Assembly (NCBI RefSeq): GCF_001279695.1
Contig: NZ_LGDD01000340.1
Location: 1-34,298 of the forward strand
Source of the DNA: Streptomyces sp. WM6378
GTDB taxonomy: Bacteria > Actinomycetota > Actinomycetes > Streptomycetales > Streptomycetaceae
Direction of reading: 5' to 3'
Length of the DNA: 34,298 nt
Part shown: positions 23,426-31,055 of the stretch, in pieces
Position numbering within the stretch: position 1 is the stretch's first letter
Layout: each line of letters starts with the position of its first letter
Program-made: the position numbers and the translations under genes
Notes under the pieces: model-generated
Told to the model about the DNA's origin: nothing
The model's input: only the letters and a program-made list of their open reading frames with translations
Databases searched by the model: none

Positions 23426-23851
23426 TTACGCGACGGCGAGGTTCACCGTGATGTTGCCGCGGGTCGCCTTGGAGTACGGGCAGACCTGGTGGGCCTTCTC
23501 GATGAGGTCCTCAGCGGTGGCGCGGTCCACGTTCGGGATGGTCGCGGTGATCTCCACGTAGATGCCGAAGCCGTCGTCGTTCTTGCCGATGCCGACGTGC
23601 GCGGTGACGGTCGAGCCGGAGATGTCGGCCTTCTCGTTACGCGCGACGACGCCCAGGGCGCCCTGGAAGCAGGCGCTGTAGCCGGCCGCGAAGAGCTGCT
23701 CGGGGTTGGTGCCCGCGCCGCTGCCGCCCATCTCCTTCGGCGGGTTCACGACGACGTCCAGCTGGCCGTCGTCGGTGGAGACGCGGCCGTCGCGGCCGTT
23801 CTCGGCGGTGGCGACGGCGGTGTAGAGGACCTCGGACTTCTGTATGGACAT
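23426..23851 (-). CDS. ohr: organic hydroperoxide resistance protein, Ohr type
   Basis: A 141-aa OsmC/Ohr-fold thiol peroxidase that reduces organic and fatty-acid hydroperoxides in the cytosol. The peroxidatic Cys61 (GYSACFQGAL) and resolving Cys124 (QVCPYSKATRGN) are present, with the Arg20 (AENGRDG) and Glu51 (GTNPEQLFAAG) that activate the thiol. Position and motif match Ohr rather than OsmC. The ATG at 23851 is preceded by GGAGGAG about 10 nt upstream. No OhrR-type MarR gene adjoins it; the MarR at 25189 is on the far side of another gene and lacks the N-terminal sensing Cys expected of OhrR. Confidence 0.94.
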   Translation of the reverse strand: MSIQKSEVLYTAVATAENGRDGRVSTDDGQLDVVVNPPKEMGGSGAGTNPEQLFAAGYSACFQGALGVVARNEKADISGSTVTAHVGIGKNDDGFGIYVEITATIPNVDRATAEDLIEKAHQVCPYSKATRGNITVNLAVA

Positions 23852-24007
23852 GCTGGGGTGCTCCTCCTGGGTTCGCGGCCGCTCGCGCCTCACGGCCGCC
23901 GGGATGTGGAAAAACCTTATCGGATCGCGGAAACCATGAGGCGGAGTGTGCGATGGGTCACTCCGGGCCGCGTACCCAGCCTGCCGAGGAGCTGCTCGCC
24001 CGAGCCC

Positions 24008-25036
24008 TTACTTGCCGAGGGAGACGACCATCTTTCCGGTGTTCTCGCCGCGCAGCATGCCGAGGAAGGCGTCGACGCCGTTCTCGATGCCGTCGACGAA
24101 GGTCTCGTTGTGCTTGAGTTCGCCCGAGGCCAGCCAGCCGGCGACCTCGCCGACGAACTGCTGCTGCATGCCGTAGTGGTCGCCGACCAGGACGCCCTTG
24201 AGCTGCAGCCGCTTGCCGATGATCATGACCATGTTGCGCGGGCCGGGCGTGGGCTCGGTGTCGTTGTAAGCCGAGATCGCGCCACAGATGGCCGCGCGGC
24301 CGTGCACGTTGAGCGTGGAGATGGCCGCTTCGAGGTGCTCGCCGCCGACGTTGTCGAAGTAGACGTCGATGCCGTCCGGGGCGGCCGCGCGCAGCTGCTC
24401 CAGGACCGGGCCCTTCTTGTAGTTGAAGGCGGCGTCGAAGCCGAGCTCCTCCACCAGCCACTTGACCTTCTCGTCCGAGCCGGCCGAGCCGATGACGCGC
24501 GAGGCGCCCTTGAGACGGGCGATCTGGCCGACCTGGCTGCCGACGGCGCCGGCGGCGCCGGAGACGAACACGGCGTCGCCCTCCTTGAAGGAGGCGACCT
24601 CCAGGAGACCGGCGTACGCGGTGAGGCCCGGCATGCCGAGGACGCCGAGGTACGCGGAGAGCGGGGCGAGCCCGCCGTCGACCTTGGTGGCGTGCTTGGC
24701 GTCGAGGTCGGCGTACTCGCGCCAGCCGAGCCCGTGCAGGACGTGGTCGCCGACCGCGAACTTCTCGTCATTCGAGGCGATGACCTCGCCGACCGCGCCG
24801 CCGTCCATCGGCCGCTCCAGCTGGAACGGCGGGACGTAGGACTTCGTGTCGTTCATGCGGCCGCGCATGTACGGGTCGACCGACATGAAGAGGTTCCGGA
24901 CCAGGATCCGGCCCGGCGCGGGCGCGGCGACGGGGGTCTCGCGCAGCGCGAAGTCGGACGGCACGGGCCAGCCGTTCGGGCGGGCGACGAGGTGCCATTC
25001 ACGGCTGGTGGCGGGGAGTGCGGGCGAGGTGGCCAT
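24008..25036 (-). CDS. NADP-dependent MDR oxidoreductase (zinc-free)
   Basis: A 342-aa medium-chain dehydrogenase/reductase of the CurA / leukotriene B4 12-hydroxydehydrogenase group, which reduces the C=C bond of enones using NADPH. The N-terminal GroES-like domain contains LFMSVDPYMRGRMND, the family signature. The Rossmann domain contains VSGAAGAVGSQVGQIARLKG (about residues 150-170) and later YFDNVGGEHLEAAI. No zinc-binding Cys set is present. It starts at ATG 25036 behind AGGAGGA. The long leader (about 95 nt) contains a GC hairpin, and its promoter overlaps that of the divergent MarR gene, so MarR repression with induction by an electrophile is likely; the natural substrate is unknown. 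Confidence 0.92.
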   Translation of the reverse strand: MATSPALPATSREWHLVARPNGWPVPSDFALRETPVAAPAPGRILVRNLFMSVDPYMRGRMNDTKSYVPPFQLERPMDGGAVGEVIASNDEKFAVGDHVLHGLGWREYADLDAKHATKVDGGLAPLSAYLGVLGMPGLTAYAGLLEVASFKEGDAVFVSGAAGAVGSQVGQIARLKGASRVIGSAGSDEKVKWLVEELGFDAAFNYKKGPVLEQLRAAAPDGIDVYFDNVGGEHLEAAISTLNVHGRAAICGAISAYNDTEPTPGPRNMVMIIGKRLQLKGVLVGDHYGMQQQFVGEVAGWLASGELKHNETFVDGIENGVDAFLGMLRGENTGKMVVSLGK

Positions 25037-25090
25037 GGGGTGCGTCCTCCTGCGAATCACATGCTGATCAATACGTCGAGTACGTCCGTA

Positions 25091-25116
25091 CGGGGCGCCG
25101 TAGGCCGAGCGCCCCG
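25091..25116. promoter_or_regulatory. hairpin in the oxidoreductase mRNA leader
   Basis: CGGGGCGC (25091-25098) pairs with GCGCCCCG (25109-25116) over a 10-nt loop. It falls within the predicted 5' leader of the MDR gene, about 55 nt before its start codon. A regulatory or stabilising role is inference. Confidence 0.45.
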
Positions 25117-25121
25117 AATAC

Positions 25122-25182
25122 TTCAGGTACTGAAAGAACAATGCGCCCAGATATTTGAGATTGTCAAGTAACTCGGTAGGCT
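25122..25182. promoter_or_regulatory. face-to-face promoters with MarR operator candidates
   Basis: Minus strand: -35 TTGACA (25167-25162), an 18-bp spacer and -10 CATTGT (25143-25138) drive the MDR gene. Plus strand: -35 TTGAGA (25155-25160), a 16-bp spacer and -10 TAGGCT (25177-25182), 6 nt before the MarR ATG, give a leaderless mRNA. The two -35 boxes lie within the 13-bp element TTGAGATTGTCAA (25155-25167). A second, perfect inverted repeat TTCAG-GTA-CTGAA (25122-25134) covers the predicted MDR start site. One bound dimer could shut both genes. Confidence 0.6.
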
Positions 25183-25188
25183 GAGGGT

Positions 25189-25611
25189 ATGGCCCCCCGA
25201 ATGGATCCCCTGAGCCTCGAAGTCGTCGAGCTGATCGGCACGGTCGTCGGCCGCTACTACGAGGAGTACGAGCGGGCCGCCGCCGAGCACTCCCTCACCG
25301 GCGCGCAGGCCCGGGTCCTCGGGCTGCTCGCCCTCGAACCGATGCCGATGCGGCGGATCGCCCAGAAGCTGAAGTGCGAGCCGTCGAACATCACGGGCAT
25401 CGTCGACCGCCTCGAAGCGCGCGGCCTGGTGGAGCGCCGCCCGGACCCGGCGGACCGCCGCGTCAAACTGGCCGCCCCGACGGCCGACGGCCTCAACACC
25501 GCGACCCACCTGCGCGACTCCCTGAACTTCGCGAGGGAGCCGTTGGCGGAGCTCTCGGCCGAGGAGCGGACCGTGCTGCGGGATCTGCTCAGGCGCATGC
25601 TGGGGGCTTAG
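25189..25611 (+). CDS. MarR-family transcriptional regulator
   Basis: A 140-aa winged-helix repressor. The recognition region PMRRIAQKLKCEPSNITGIV, then DRLEARGLVERRPDPADRR, is the canonical MarR HTH and wing, ending in the conserved D-x-R-R. N- and C-terminal helices form the dimer interface. The one Cys (LKCEPSN) sits in the DNA-binding helix, not near the N terminus as in OhrR, so thiol sensing would be unusual; a phenolic or hydrophobic ligand is more typical. The ATG at 25189 lies 6 nt from a -10 box. It is divergent from the MDR oxidoreductase, sharing operator sequence, and is probably autoregulated. Confidence 0.92.
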   Translation: MAPRMDPLSLEVVELIGTVVGRYYEEYERAAAEHSLTGAQARVLGLLALEPMPMRRIAQKLKCEPSNITGIVDRLEARGLVERRPDPADRRVKLAAPTADGLNTATHLRDSLNFAREPLAELSAEERTVLRDLLRRMLGA

Positions 25612-25666
25612 CCATTGCCTTGAGGTGATACTGCCTTCGGCTCATGTCCGGCCCTGGTCGCCCTAC

Positions 25667-25705
25667 AGGGGCGCGGGGCTGTGACATTGTCGCTCCGCCG
25701 CGTGG
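25667..25705. repeat. dispersed intergenic repeat, copy 3
   Basis: AGGGGCGCGGGG (25667-25678) repeats the start of the 12385 block. The following CTGTGACA and CTCCGCCGCGTGG (25693-25705) recur together at 33901-33929. It occupies the 157-nt gap between two convergent genes, where no gene is visible. Confidence 0.7.
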
Positions 25706-25768
25706 GCACGACCGGCCACCGACGACCCGCAGCCGAAATGCACACACTGGTATGCCCTGCCCAGCAGG

Positions 25769-26446
25769 TCAGATGCACCAGAACAGAAACGGCTTGCAGG
25801 GCTTCGGCGGAGCAGGGGCCGGGGGCTTCGAAGGAGGCGCGGAGGGCGCGGGGGTCCCGGGCCCACCGGGCGAAGAGGGGGCGGACGGCACGGATCCCGA
25901 GGGCCCGGGATCGGGCGTAGCCGGGGTCGAGGGCCGAGCAGGGGCACCCTGGCGGGGCCCGGACTCCACGGGACCGGGCTCCCCGGGGCCGGCCTCCCCC
26001 GGGCCCGGCTTGCCGGAAGCCCTGCCGGAACCGCGCCCCCGAGAGGAAACCGGCTTGGCCGTGGGCCTGGACGGCACCCCCGCCGCCGAGCCGGACGGCA
26101 GCGGCTGGGGATCGGAGATCGTCTGGTCCTCCCGCACGGCGGAGGCCCGGTCGTTCCCCGGCGGCGGCTCCATCGCCATCTGTACGAACCCCACCGCCCC
26201 GGCCACGAGGACGAGCCCGGCCGAGCCGAAGAGGATCACCTTGCCCCGCTTGCGCCGGGCCCGCCGCCCCTTGCGGGCACGGCGATGGCCGGAAGGAGCG
26301 AGCACCTCCGCACGGCGGGACGGGGCCCCGGCGTACACCAGGAGCTCGTCCTCGGGCGCGGGCGCCAGCGCCTCCACGGGGGTTCCGCATCCGGCACAGG
26401 CCAGTGCGCCGTTGAGGTGCCGTCGGCAGGAGTGGCAGTAATCCAT
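25769..26446 (-). CDS. zinc-ribbon single-pass membrane protein with Pro-rich tail
   Basis: A 225-aa protein of unknown function. Its N terminus carries a zinc ribbon (Cys4, Cys7, Cys17, Cys20: YCHSC and CAGC). A strongly basic stretch (HRRARKGRRARRKRGK) then precedes one membrane helix (VILFGSAGLVLVAGAVGFV). After the helix comes a long Pro/Gly/Ser/Ala-rich region, about 100 residues without predicted structure, ending in CKPFLFWCI. The topology is cytoplasmic ribbon and extracytoplasmic tail by the positive-inside rule. The two terminal Cys residues (CKPFLFWC) could form a disulfide-closed hydrophobic loop outside the cell. Similar proteins are common in streptomycetes; no role is established that I know. 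Confidence 0.8.
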   Translation of the reverse strand: MDYCHSCRRHLNGALACAGCGTPVEALAPAPEDELLVYAGAPSRRAEVLAPSGHRRARKGRRARRKRGKVILFGSAGLVLVAGAVGFVQMAMEPPPGNDRASAVREDQTISDPQPLPSGSAAGVPSRPTAKPVSSRGRGSGRASGKPGPGEAGPGEPGPVESGPRQGAPARPSTPATPDPGPSGSVPSAPSSPGGPGTPAPSAPPSKPPAPAPPKPCKPFLFWCI

Positions 26447-26593
26447 GGCCCAGGGAGGCTATGCGGCAGCCGGGCAACAAAAGGGGCCGGAGATGTGTGG
26501 ATCTTGTGCGGAAGGGCCGCCTCCGGGGCGTGGCGGCGTGACGAATCACCATGGACCGGGGCGTTGTCAGTGGGGCCGGGCAGGATGGACGTC

Positions 26594-27160
26594 ATGATGG
26601 AAAACGTGCCGCGGCCGTTCGGCCCGCTGGACTTCCAACTCGTGCTGCTGCGGCGGATGGCAGACCATCAGCCGGGGCTCGTCGAGGACGCCCGCCACCA
26701 GCTGGGCGCTTCGACGGCGGACATGCGCGAGGCCAACAAGCGCTGGCAGGCGATGGCCCGCTCGGCCCGCTCCCGGGGCGCGCTGTCCCGCTACCGCTCG
26801 GTGCTCGGGGCGCCGGAGTCGGTCGTGCCGCGCAGGATCGGGGACCTGGACTGCGAGGCCCAGCTGTGGCCGGTGCCGCTCTGGCCGGGGCTGCGGTTCG
26901 AGGTGCTGGCCGGGCCCGGCGGTGCGGTGTGGAACGAATGGCTGGTCAGAGCCCCCGGCATACCGGGTCCCGAGCTGCACGGGGAGGACGATCTGCGGCC
27001 CTGGTCGTGCACGGTGGACGAGGTGGCGCGGGCCTTCGCCCCGGCCCGCCCGATGGAGGGCTCGGCGCCGACGCGCTGGCAGCTGGCCGTCACCCTGCCC
27101 GGCGGCGGGACACGCGTCGCGGAGTTCACCTGGGGGCTGCTGCAACGGCTCCTGCCGTGA
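26594..27160 (+). CDS. hypothetical protein
   Basis: A 188-aa protein I cannot assign to a family. It begins MMENVPRPFGPLDFQLVLLR, then a helical Arg/Ala-rich part (ARHQLGASTADMREANKRWQ and following), then a beta-rich part rich in Trp (LWPVPLWPGLRFEVLAGPGG, WNEWLVRAP). It ends with a Trp-containing segment WQLAVTLPGGGTRVAEFTWG. No signal peptide, membrane helix or catalytic motif is visible. ATG 26594 is preferred because CAGGAT, a -10-like hexamer, lies 7 nt before it (leaderless pattern); ATG 26585 or 26597 are alternatives. Conserved-looking codon bias argues that it is a real gene. Confidence 0.75.
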   Translation: MMENVPRPFGPLDFQLVLLRRMADHQPGLVEDARHQLGASTADMREANKRWQAMARSARSRGALSRYRSVLGAPESVVPRRIGDLDCEAQLWPVPLWPGLRFEVLAGPGGAVWNEWLVRAPGIPGPELHGEDDLRPWSCTVDEVARAFAPARPMEGSAPTRWQLAVTLPGGGTRVAEFTWGLLQRLLP

Positions 27161-27452
27161 GGGTCGCGGGCCGCCGCGAGGGCAACCCGCTGGGCCGACG
27201 GGCCGGCGGCACCATCCACCCCGGCCGGATGGGAGGAGCCGGTCGACGCCTCGGCGACCCGCCCCCGGCCGGGCACCGGCCAGGCACCGGCCAGGCACCG
27301 GCCAGGCCCGAAGAGAGGTGGGTTGACCTGCGGGGCGGGGGCTTTCTGGCTGGGCGTCAGTTCCCGGCTCCCCGACCGGCGCATCCCAACGCGCGCCGGT
27401 CACAGGGCGGTCGCAAAATGCGAACTATGTACCGCTCTCGGGAGGATCTGCC
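27161..27452 (+). other. intergenic region upstream of mbl
   Basis: A 292-nt gap with no convincing gene. It contains the 11-bp tandem repeat described separately. Near its end, ACTATGT (27424-27430) is the only AT-rich -10-like element before the mbl ribosome site GGAGG (27441-27445). Confidence 0.5.
27272..27307. repeat. three perfect 11-bp tandem repeats
   Basis: GGCACCGGCCA is repeated exactly at 27272-27282, 27283-27293 and 27294-27304, then GGC begins a fourth. It lies about 145 nt before the mbl start. The 11-bp period approximates one helical turn, so copies present on one face of the DNA. Confidence 0.9.
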
Positions 27453-28490
27453 GTGACCGTCAGTCTTGAGCAGTTGCGCCGTTGCCATGTAGCCGTCGAC
27501 CTCGGGGCCGCCAGAACCCGTGTCTTCATCAAGGGAGCCGGGCTCGTCGTGGACGAGCCGAGCGTGGCCGCCGTCAACACCCGTACCGGCGCGCTCATCG
27601 CCGTCGGCACCTTCGCCGAACAGATGACGGGCCGCACCCCGGACTACATCCGGGTGGCCCGCCCGGTGACCGGCGGCACGGTCGTCGACGTCGAAATGGC
27701 CCAGCGCATGCTGCGTCACCTCCTCGGCGAGAAGCTGCGCCGCCAGTTGCGCCGCAAGCCGGGGCTGCGCGCCGCGGCCTGCACCCCGCACGACAGCGAC
27801 CCGCTCGCCCAGCGGGCCGCGAAGGAGACCCTGATGGGGATCGGCGCCCGCCGGGTCGAGCTCGTCGACACCCTGATCGCGGCCGCCGTGGGCTGCGGGC
27901 TCCCGGTGGAGCAGCCCACCGCCACCATGATCGTCGTGTGTGGGGCCGCCACGACCCAGATCGCCGTGCTCTCGCTCGGCGCCATCGTCACGGCCGTCCG
28001 CCTCCCGGTCGGCGGCGAGGCCATCGACCACGCCGTCATCCAGCACCTGCGCCACCAGCACGAACTGATGGTGCCGAGCCAGTCCGTGCGCCCGCTCCAA
28101 CTGGCCCTGAGCGACAACGGCCTCACCCCCCAGGGCCCCTCATCCACCGAGATCCACGGCCGCGACGTCGCCACCGGCCTCGCCCGCTCGGTCCTGGTCG
28201 ACACGGCCGCCGTGCGCAACGCCATCCACACCCCGCTGACCGCCGTGCTCGACGGCATCGGCAAGGTGCTGAGGGACTGCCCGCCCGACCTGGTCGCCGA
28301 CCTCGCCGAGCGGGGCATCATGATGGTCGGCGGCAGCGCTCTGCTGCCCGGCCTCGACGAGATGCTGCGCGACTCCACGGGCATGCCGGTGCGGATCGCG
28401 GAACGGCCCGACGTGTGCGCGATCCTCGGCGTCGGCGCGATGCTGGAGGGCCAGATCCACCCCATGGTCCTCGACCCGCTGGCCGAGTGA
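27453..28490 (+). CDS. mbl: MreB-like actin homologue
   Basis: A 345-aa actin-fold ATPase of the MreB group. The phosphate-1 loop is AVDLGAARTRVFIKG; PVTGGTVVDVEMAQRMLRHL is the MreB connect region. Phosphate-2 is MIVVCGAATTQIAVLSLG, and the adenosine motif is MMVGGSALLPGLDEML. It strongly resembles my recollection of S. coelicolor Mbl (SCO2451), which acts with MreB at sporulation septa and in spore-wall assembly rather than in rod growth. Typical acidic residues are replaced at several sites (for example CGAATTQ where MreB has IGGGTT), so ATPase competence may be weakened. GTG 27453 follows GGAGG with 7-nt spacing. It stands apart from mreBCD, as in other streptomycetes. A DevS-like sensor follows. 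Confidence 0.88.
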   Translation: MTVSLEQLRRCHVAVDLGAARTRVFIKGAGLVVDEPSVAAVNTRTGALIAVGTFAEQMTGRTPDYIRVARPVTGGTVVDVEMAQRMLRHLLGEKLRRQLRRKPGLRAAACTPHDSDPLAQRAAKETLMGIGARRVELVDTLIAAAVGCGLPVEQPTATMIVVCGAATTQIAVLSLGAIVTAVRLPVGGEAIDHAVIQHLRHQHELMVPSQSVRPLQLALSDNGLTPQGPSSTEIHGRDVATGLARSVLVDTAAVRNAIHTPLTAVLDGIGKVLRDCPPDLVADLAERGIMMVGGSALLPGLDEMLRDSTGMPVRIAERPDVCAILGVGAMLEGQIHPMVLDPLAE

Positions 28491-28547
28491 GCGGCGCGAC
28501 AGTCGCCCCTGCCGGGCCGGGCGGCCGCCGTGAGAGATCCTCGAAGG

Positions 28548-30125
28548 ATGAGTGAAGCGGAGACTCCGGACAGCACCGCGCCCCGGCTGCCGATGCTCCT
28601 GGAGGCGGTGCTCGGCGTCGGAACCGACCTCGAACTGCGCACCACGCTCCAGCACATCGTCGACACGGCGACCGAGCTGACCGACGCCCGGTACGGGGCG
28701 CTCGGAGTGGTCGACCCCGAGCGCGGCCTGCTCACCGAGCTGTACACCACCGGGCTCACCGACGCCGAACGCGAACGCATCGGCGCGCTGCCCGACGGCC
28801 GCACCGGGCTGCTCGGCGCCCTCATCCAGGACCCGCAGCCGCTGCGCCTCGCCGACCGGCACACCGACCCCCGCTCGGCCGGTCTGCCGCCGGGCCACCC
28901 GCCGATGACCTCGTTCCTCGGCGTACCCCTGCGGGTGCACAACCAGGTCTTCGGCAACCTCTACCTCACCGAGAAGCGCGGCGGCCCCTTCACCGAGGAG
29001 GACCTGGCGCTCCTTCGGGTCCTCGCCGCACAGGCGGGCATCGCCATCGGCAACACGCGCCTTTACGAGACCGTACGGCTGCGGGAGCGCTGGATCGAGG
29101 GCGCCGCCGCCGTCACCACCTCCCTGCTCACCGGCGAGAGCGCGGCCAACGCGCTGATGACGGTGGCCGAGCGGGCCCGGCTGCTCGCGGACGCGGCGGC
29201 CGGGGTCGTGCTCCAGCCCACCGCGGCCGGCGGCATGGAGATCGTCGCCGCCTCCGCACCGGACGACCCCGACGACATCGTCGGCACGACGATCGAGCCC
29301 GGCTCGCCGGTCCTGGTCCAACTCCTGGGCGGGGAGCCGGTGTTCCTGGAGGACTCTGCGACCGACCCGCGGATGACCACGCACGTACGCACCCGGTTCG
29401 GGCCGAGCATGATGCTGCCGCTGCAGAGCGGTGGCAAGCTGATCGGCACGCTCGCGCTGCCCCGGCGGCGCGGCGACCGCCCGTACACGGCGGTCGACCG
29501 GCTGCTCGCCGCCCAGTTCGCCTCGCAGGCGGCCCTCGCGCTCGTCCTGGCCGACGCCCAGCACAACCGCGAGCAGCTCGCGGTGTACGAGGACCGCGAC
29601 CGGATCGCCCGCGACCTCCACGACCTCGTCGTACAGCGCCTGTTCGCGACCGAGATGATGCTGGAGTCAACGCGGCGCCGGGCCGAGAAGGCCGCGGCCG
29701 ACGACACCGACGAGATGCTGACCCGGGCCGTCGACGAGCTCGACTCGACGATCCAGGAGGTCCGCACCGCGATCTTCGCCCTCCAACAGCCGCCCGCCGA
29801 CGCCCCGACGACCCTGCGCGGCCGGGTCCTGCGCGAGACGGCCGGCGCGGGCGCGCTGCTCGGCTTCCGGCCCTCGGTGCGTTTCGAGGGCGCGGTCGAC
29901 ACGCTGGTCGCCGAGCCGGTGGACACCCAGCTGATCGCGGCCCTGCGCGGCGCGCTGGCGGCGGCGCACCGCCGGGCCGGGGTGTCGTCGGTACGCGTCG
30001 TCGTGGACGCGGGCGCCGAACTCCCCGACGGGCGGCCCGGGGTGCGCCTGACCGTCATCGACAACGGCATGCGCGACGACGGAATCCGCGGTACGACCCT
30101 GACCTGGCAGGCCCCGCTGCACTAG
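28548..30125 (+). CDS. GAF-domain sensor kinase, DevS-like, with truncated ATPase domain
   Basis: A 525-aa protein with two GAF domains (about residues 20-165 and 185-340), a HisKA_3 dimerisation/phosphoacceptor segment (DRDRIARDLHDLVVQRLF, His358) and a C-terminal ATPase-like region. DevS/DosT relatives sense redox or gas ligands through haem in the first GAF domain. The first GAF has the actinobacterial DevS look (ARYGALGVVD, then TSFLGVPLRV and FGNLYLTEKRGGPFT). The ATPase region keeps only DNG (Asp505) and ends 20 residues later with LTWQAPLH; the ATP lid and second glycine box are missing and the N-box Asn is not evident. No response regulator gene adjoins it. ATG 28548 is the likely start; GTG 28530 is an alternative. 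Confidence 0.85.
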   Translation: MSEAETPDSTAPRLPMLLEAVLGVGTDLELRTTLQHIVDTATELTDARYGALGVVDPERGLLTELYTTGLTDAERERIGALPDGRTGLLGALIQDPQPLRLADRHTDPRSAGLPPGHPPMTSFLGVPLRVHNQVFGNLYLTEKRGGPFTEEDLALLRVLAAQAGIAIGNTRLYETVRLRERWIEGAAAVTTSLLTGESAANALMTVAERARLLADAAAGVVLQPTAAGGMEIVAASAPDDPDDIVGTTIEPGSPVLVQLLGGEPVFLEDSATDPRMTTHVRTRFGPSMMLPLQSGGKLIGTLALPRRRGDRPYTAVDRLLAAQFASQAALALVLADAQHNREQLAVYEDRDRIARDLHDLVVQRLFATEMMLESTRRRAEKAAADDTDEMLTRAVDELDSTIQEVRTAIFALQQPPADAPTTLRGRVLRETAGAGALLGFRPSVRFEGAVDTLVAEPVDTQLIAALRGALAAAHRRAGVSSVRVVVDAGAELPDGRPGVRLTVIDNGMRDDGIRGTTLTWQAPLH

Positions 30126-30195
30126 CCCCGTCCGCCGGGCCCGCGCGCGGAAAATCAGCTGCGTACGGCGCGCACGGCACCCCACAGTGACTGCC

Positions 30196-30900
30196 ATGAC
30201 CGATCTCTGGACGACAGCGATGGCAGGCGCGGCGGCGGGCCTCGGGGTGGCCGTGCCGGTGGGCGCGGTCGGCGTGCTGCTGATCCAGGAGGGGATGCGC
30301 GAGCGCCGGGGCGCGATGGCCGCGGCGGCGGCCGTAGCCACGGTCGACCTCGCCTACGCGGCGCTGGCCACCGCACTCGGCCCCCTGGTCGCCGAGGCAC
30401 TGTCCGGCGTGGAGGCGTGGGTGCGCCTTGTGTCGGCGCTGGTCCTTGCCGGGATCGCGGCGCGGGGGCTGTGGGGGGCTCGGGGGGCGAGGCATGAGCG
30501 GGCTCCGGCGGGCTCGGCGGTGCGTGCGGGGCCGGCCGAGCCGACGGGCCCGGCGGCGGGAGGGCATGCCGGGGCGGGAGGGCGTGCGATCTCGGCGGGC
30601 AAGGACGGCCCGGCCCGCGCCTTCGCCCGATTCGCCGCGCTCACCCTCATCAACCCCACCACCGCCCTCTACTTCGCCGCCCTGACCACCGCCCGCGGCG
30701 CCTCCCTCAGCGGCGGCGCCGCGGGCACGGCATTCGTCACCGGGGTCTTCGTGGCCTCGCTGCTCTGGCAGCAGTTCCTGGTGGCGGCGAGCGGGTTCGC
30801 CGGGGCCCGGATCTCCCCGGCCGCCCGCGCCTGGACGTTCCGCGCCGGGTACGGACTGGTCGTGCTGTACGCGGTGAAGGTCGCGCTCCCACTGCCCTGA
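30196..30900 (+). CDS. LysE/RhtB-type amino-acid exporter
   Basis: A 234-aa six-helix transporter of the LysE superfamily. The N-terminal helix holds AVPVGAVGVLLIQEGMRERR, the family's G-x-x-x-P-V-G-P loop with the second Pro replaced. Further helices lie near AAAVATVDLAYAALATALG, VRLVSALVLAGIAARGLWG, a post-loop ALTLINPTTALYFAAL (the conserved NP motif), FVTGVFVASLLWQQFLVA and a final AGYGLVVLYAVKVALP. The cytoplasmic loop between helices 3 and 4 is expanded by about 40 Gly/Ala/Pro/Arg residues (around 30480-30610), encoded by a G-rich low-complexity stretch. ATG 30196 is chosen over GTG 30187 because CACAGT lies 7 nt before it. The substrate is unknown. Confidence 0.87.
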   Translation: MTDLWTTAMAGAAAGLGVAVPVGAVGVLLIQEGMRERRGAMAAAAAVATVDLAYAALATALGPLVAEALSGVEAWVRLVSALVLAGIAARGLWGARGARHERAPAGSAVRAGPAEPTGPAAGGHAGAGGRAISAGKDGPARAFARFAALTLINPTTALYFAALTTARGASLSGGAAGTAFVTGVFVASLLWQQFLVAASGFAGARISPAARAWTFRAGYGLVVLYAVKVALPLP

Positions 30901-31055
30901 GCACCCTCGGGCGACGACCCGCTCCAGCGGAACGCGGGGACCCGTACGGCAGGATGCGGATCATGCGTCCGGACGGCGCCGCGTAGGGTCGACGACCTGG
31001 GACCCGGCACGGTTCGGGCCCCGCCTGCGCCGTCGAGATCCGAGGAGTCCCGTAC

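Noticed and set aside
23426..25611. ohr-ohrR regulatory pair
   Set aside because: The MarR protein at 25189 lacks the N-terminal sensing Cys and is divergent from the MDR oxidoreductase, not adjacent to ohr.
3921..27307. CRISPR array
   Set aside because: The tandem repeats at 3921 and 27272 have 11-14 bp units with no spacers, and no cas gene is present.
28140..29621. A 493-codon frame antisense to the sensor kinase and mbl
   Set aside because: It spans two genes with clear motifs on the plus strand; the composition is that of a shadow frame.
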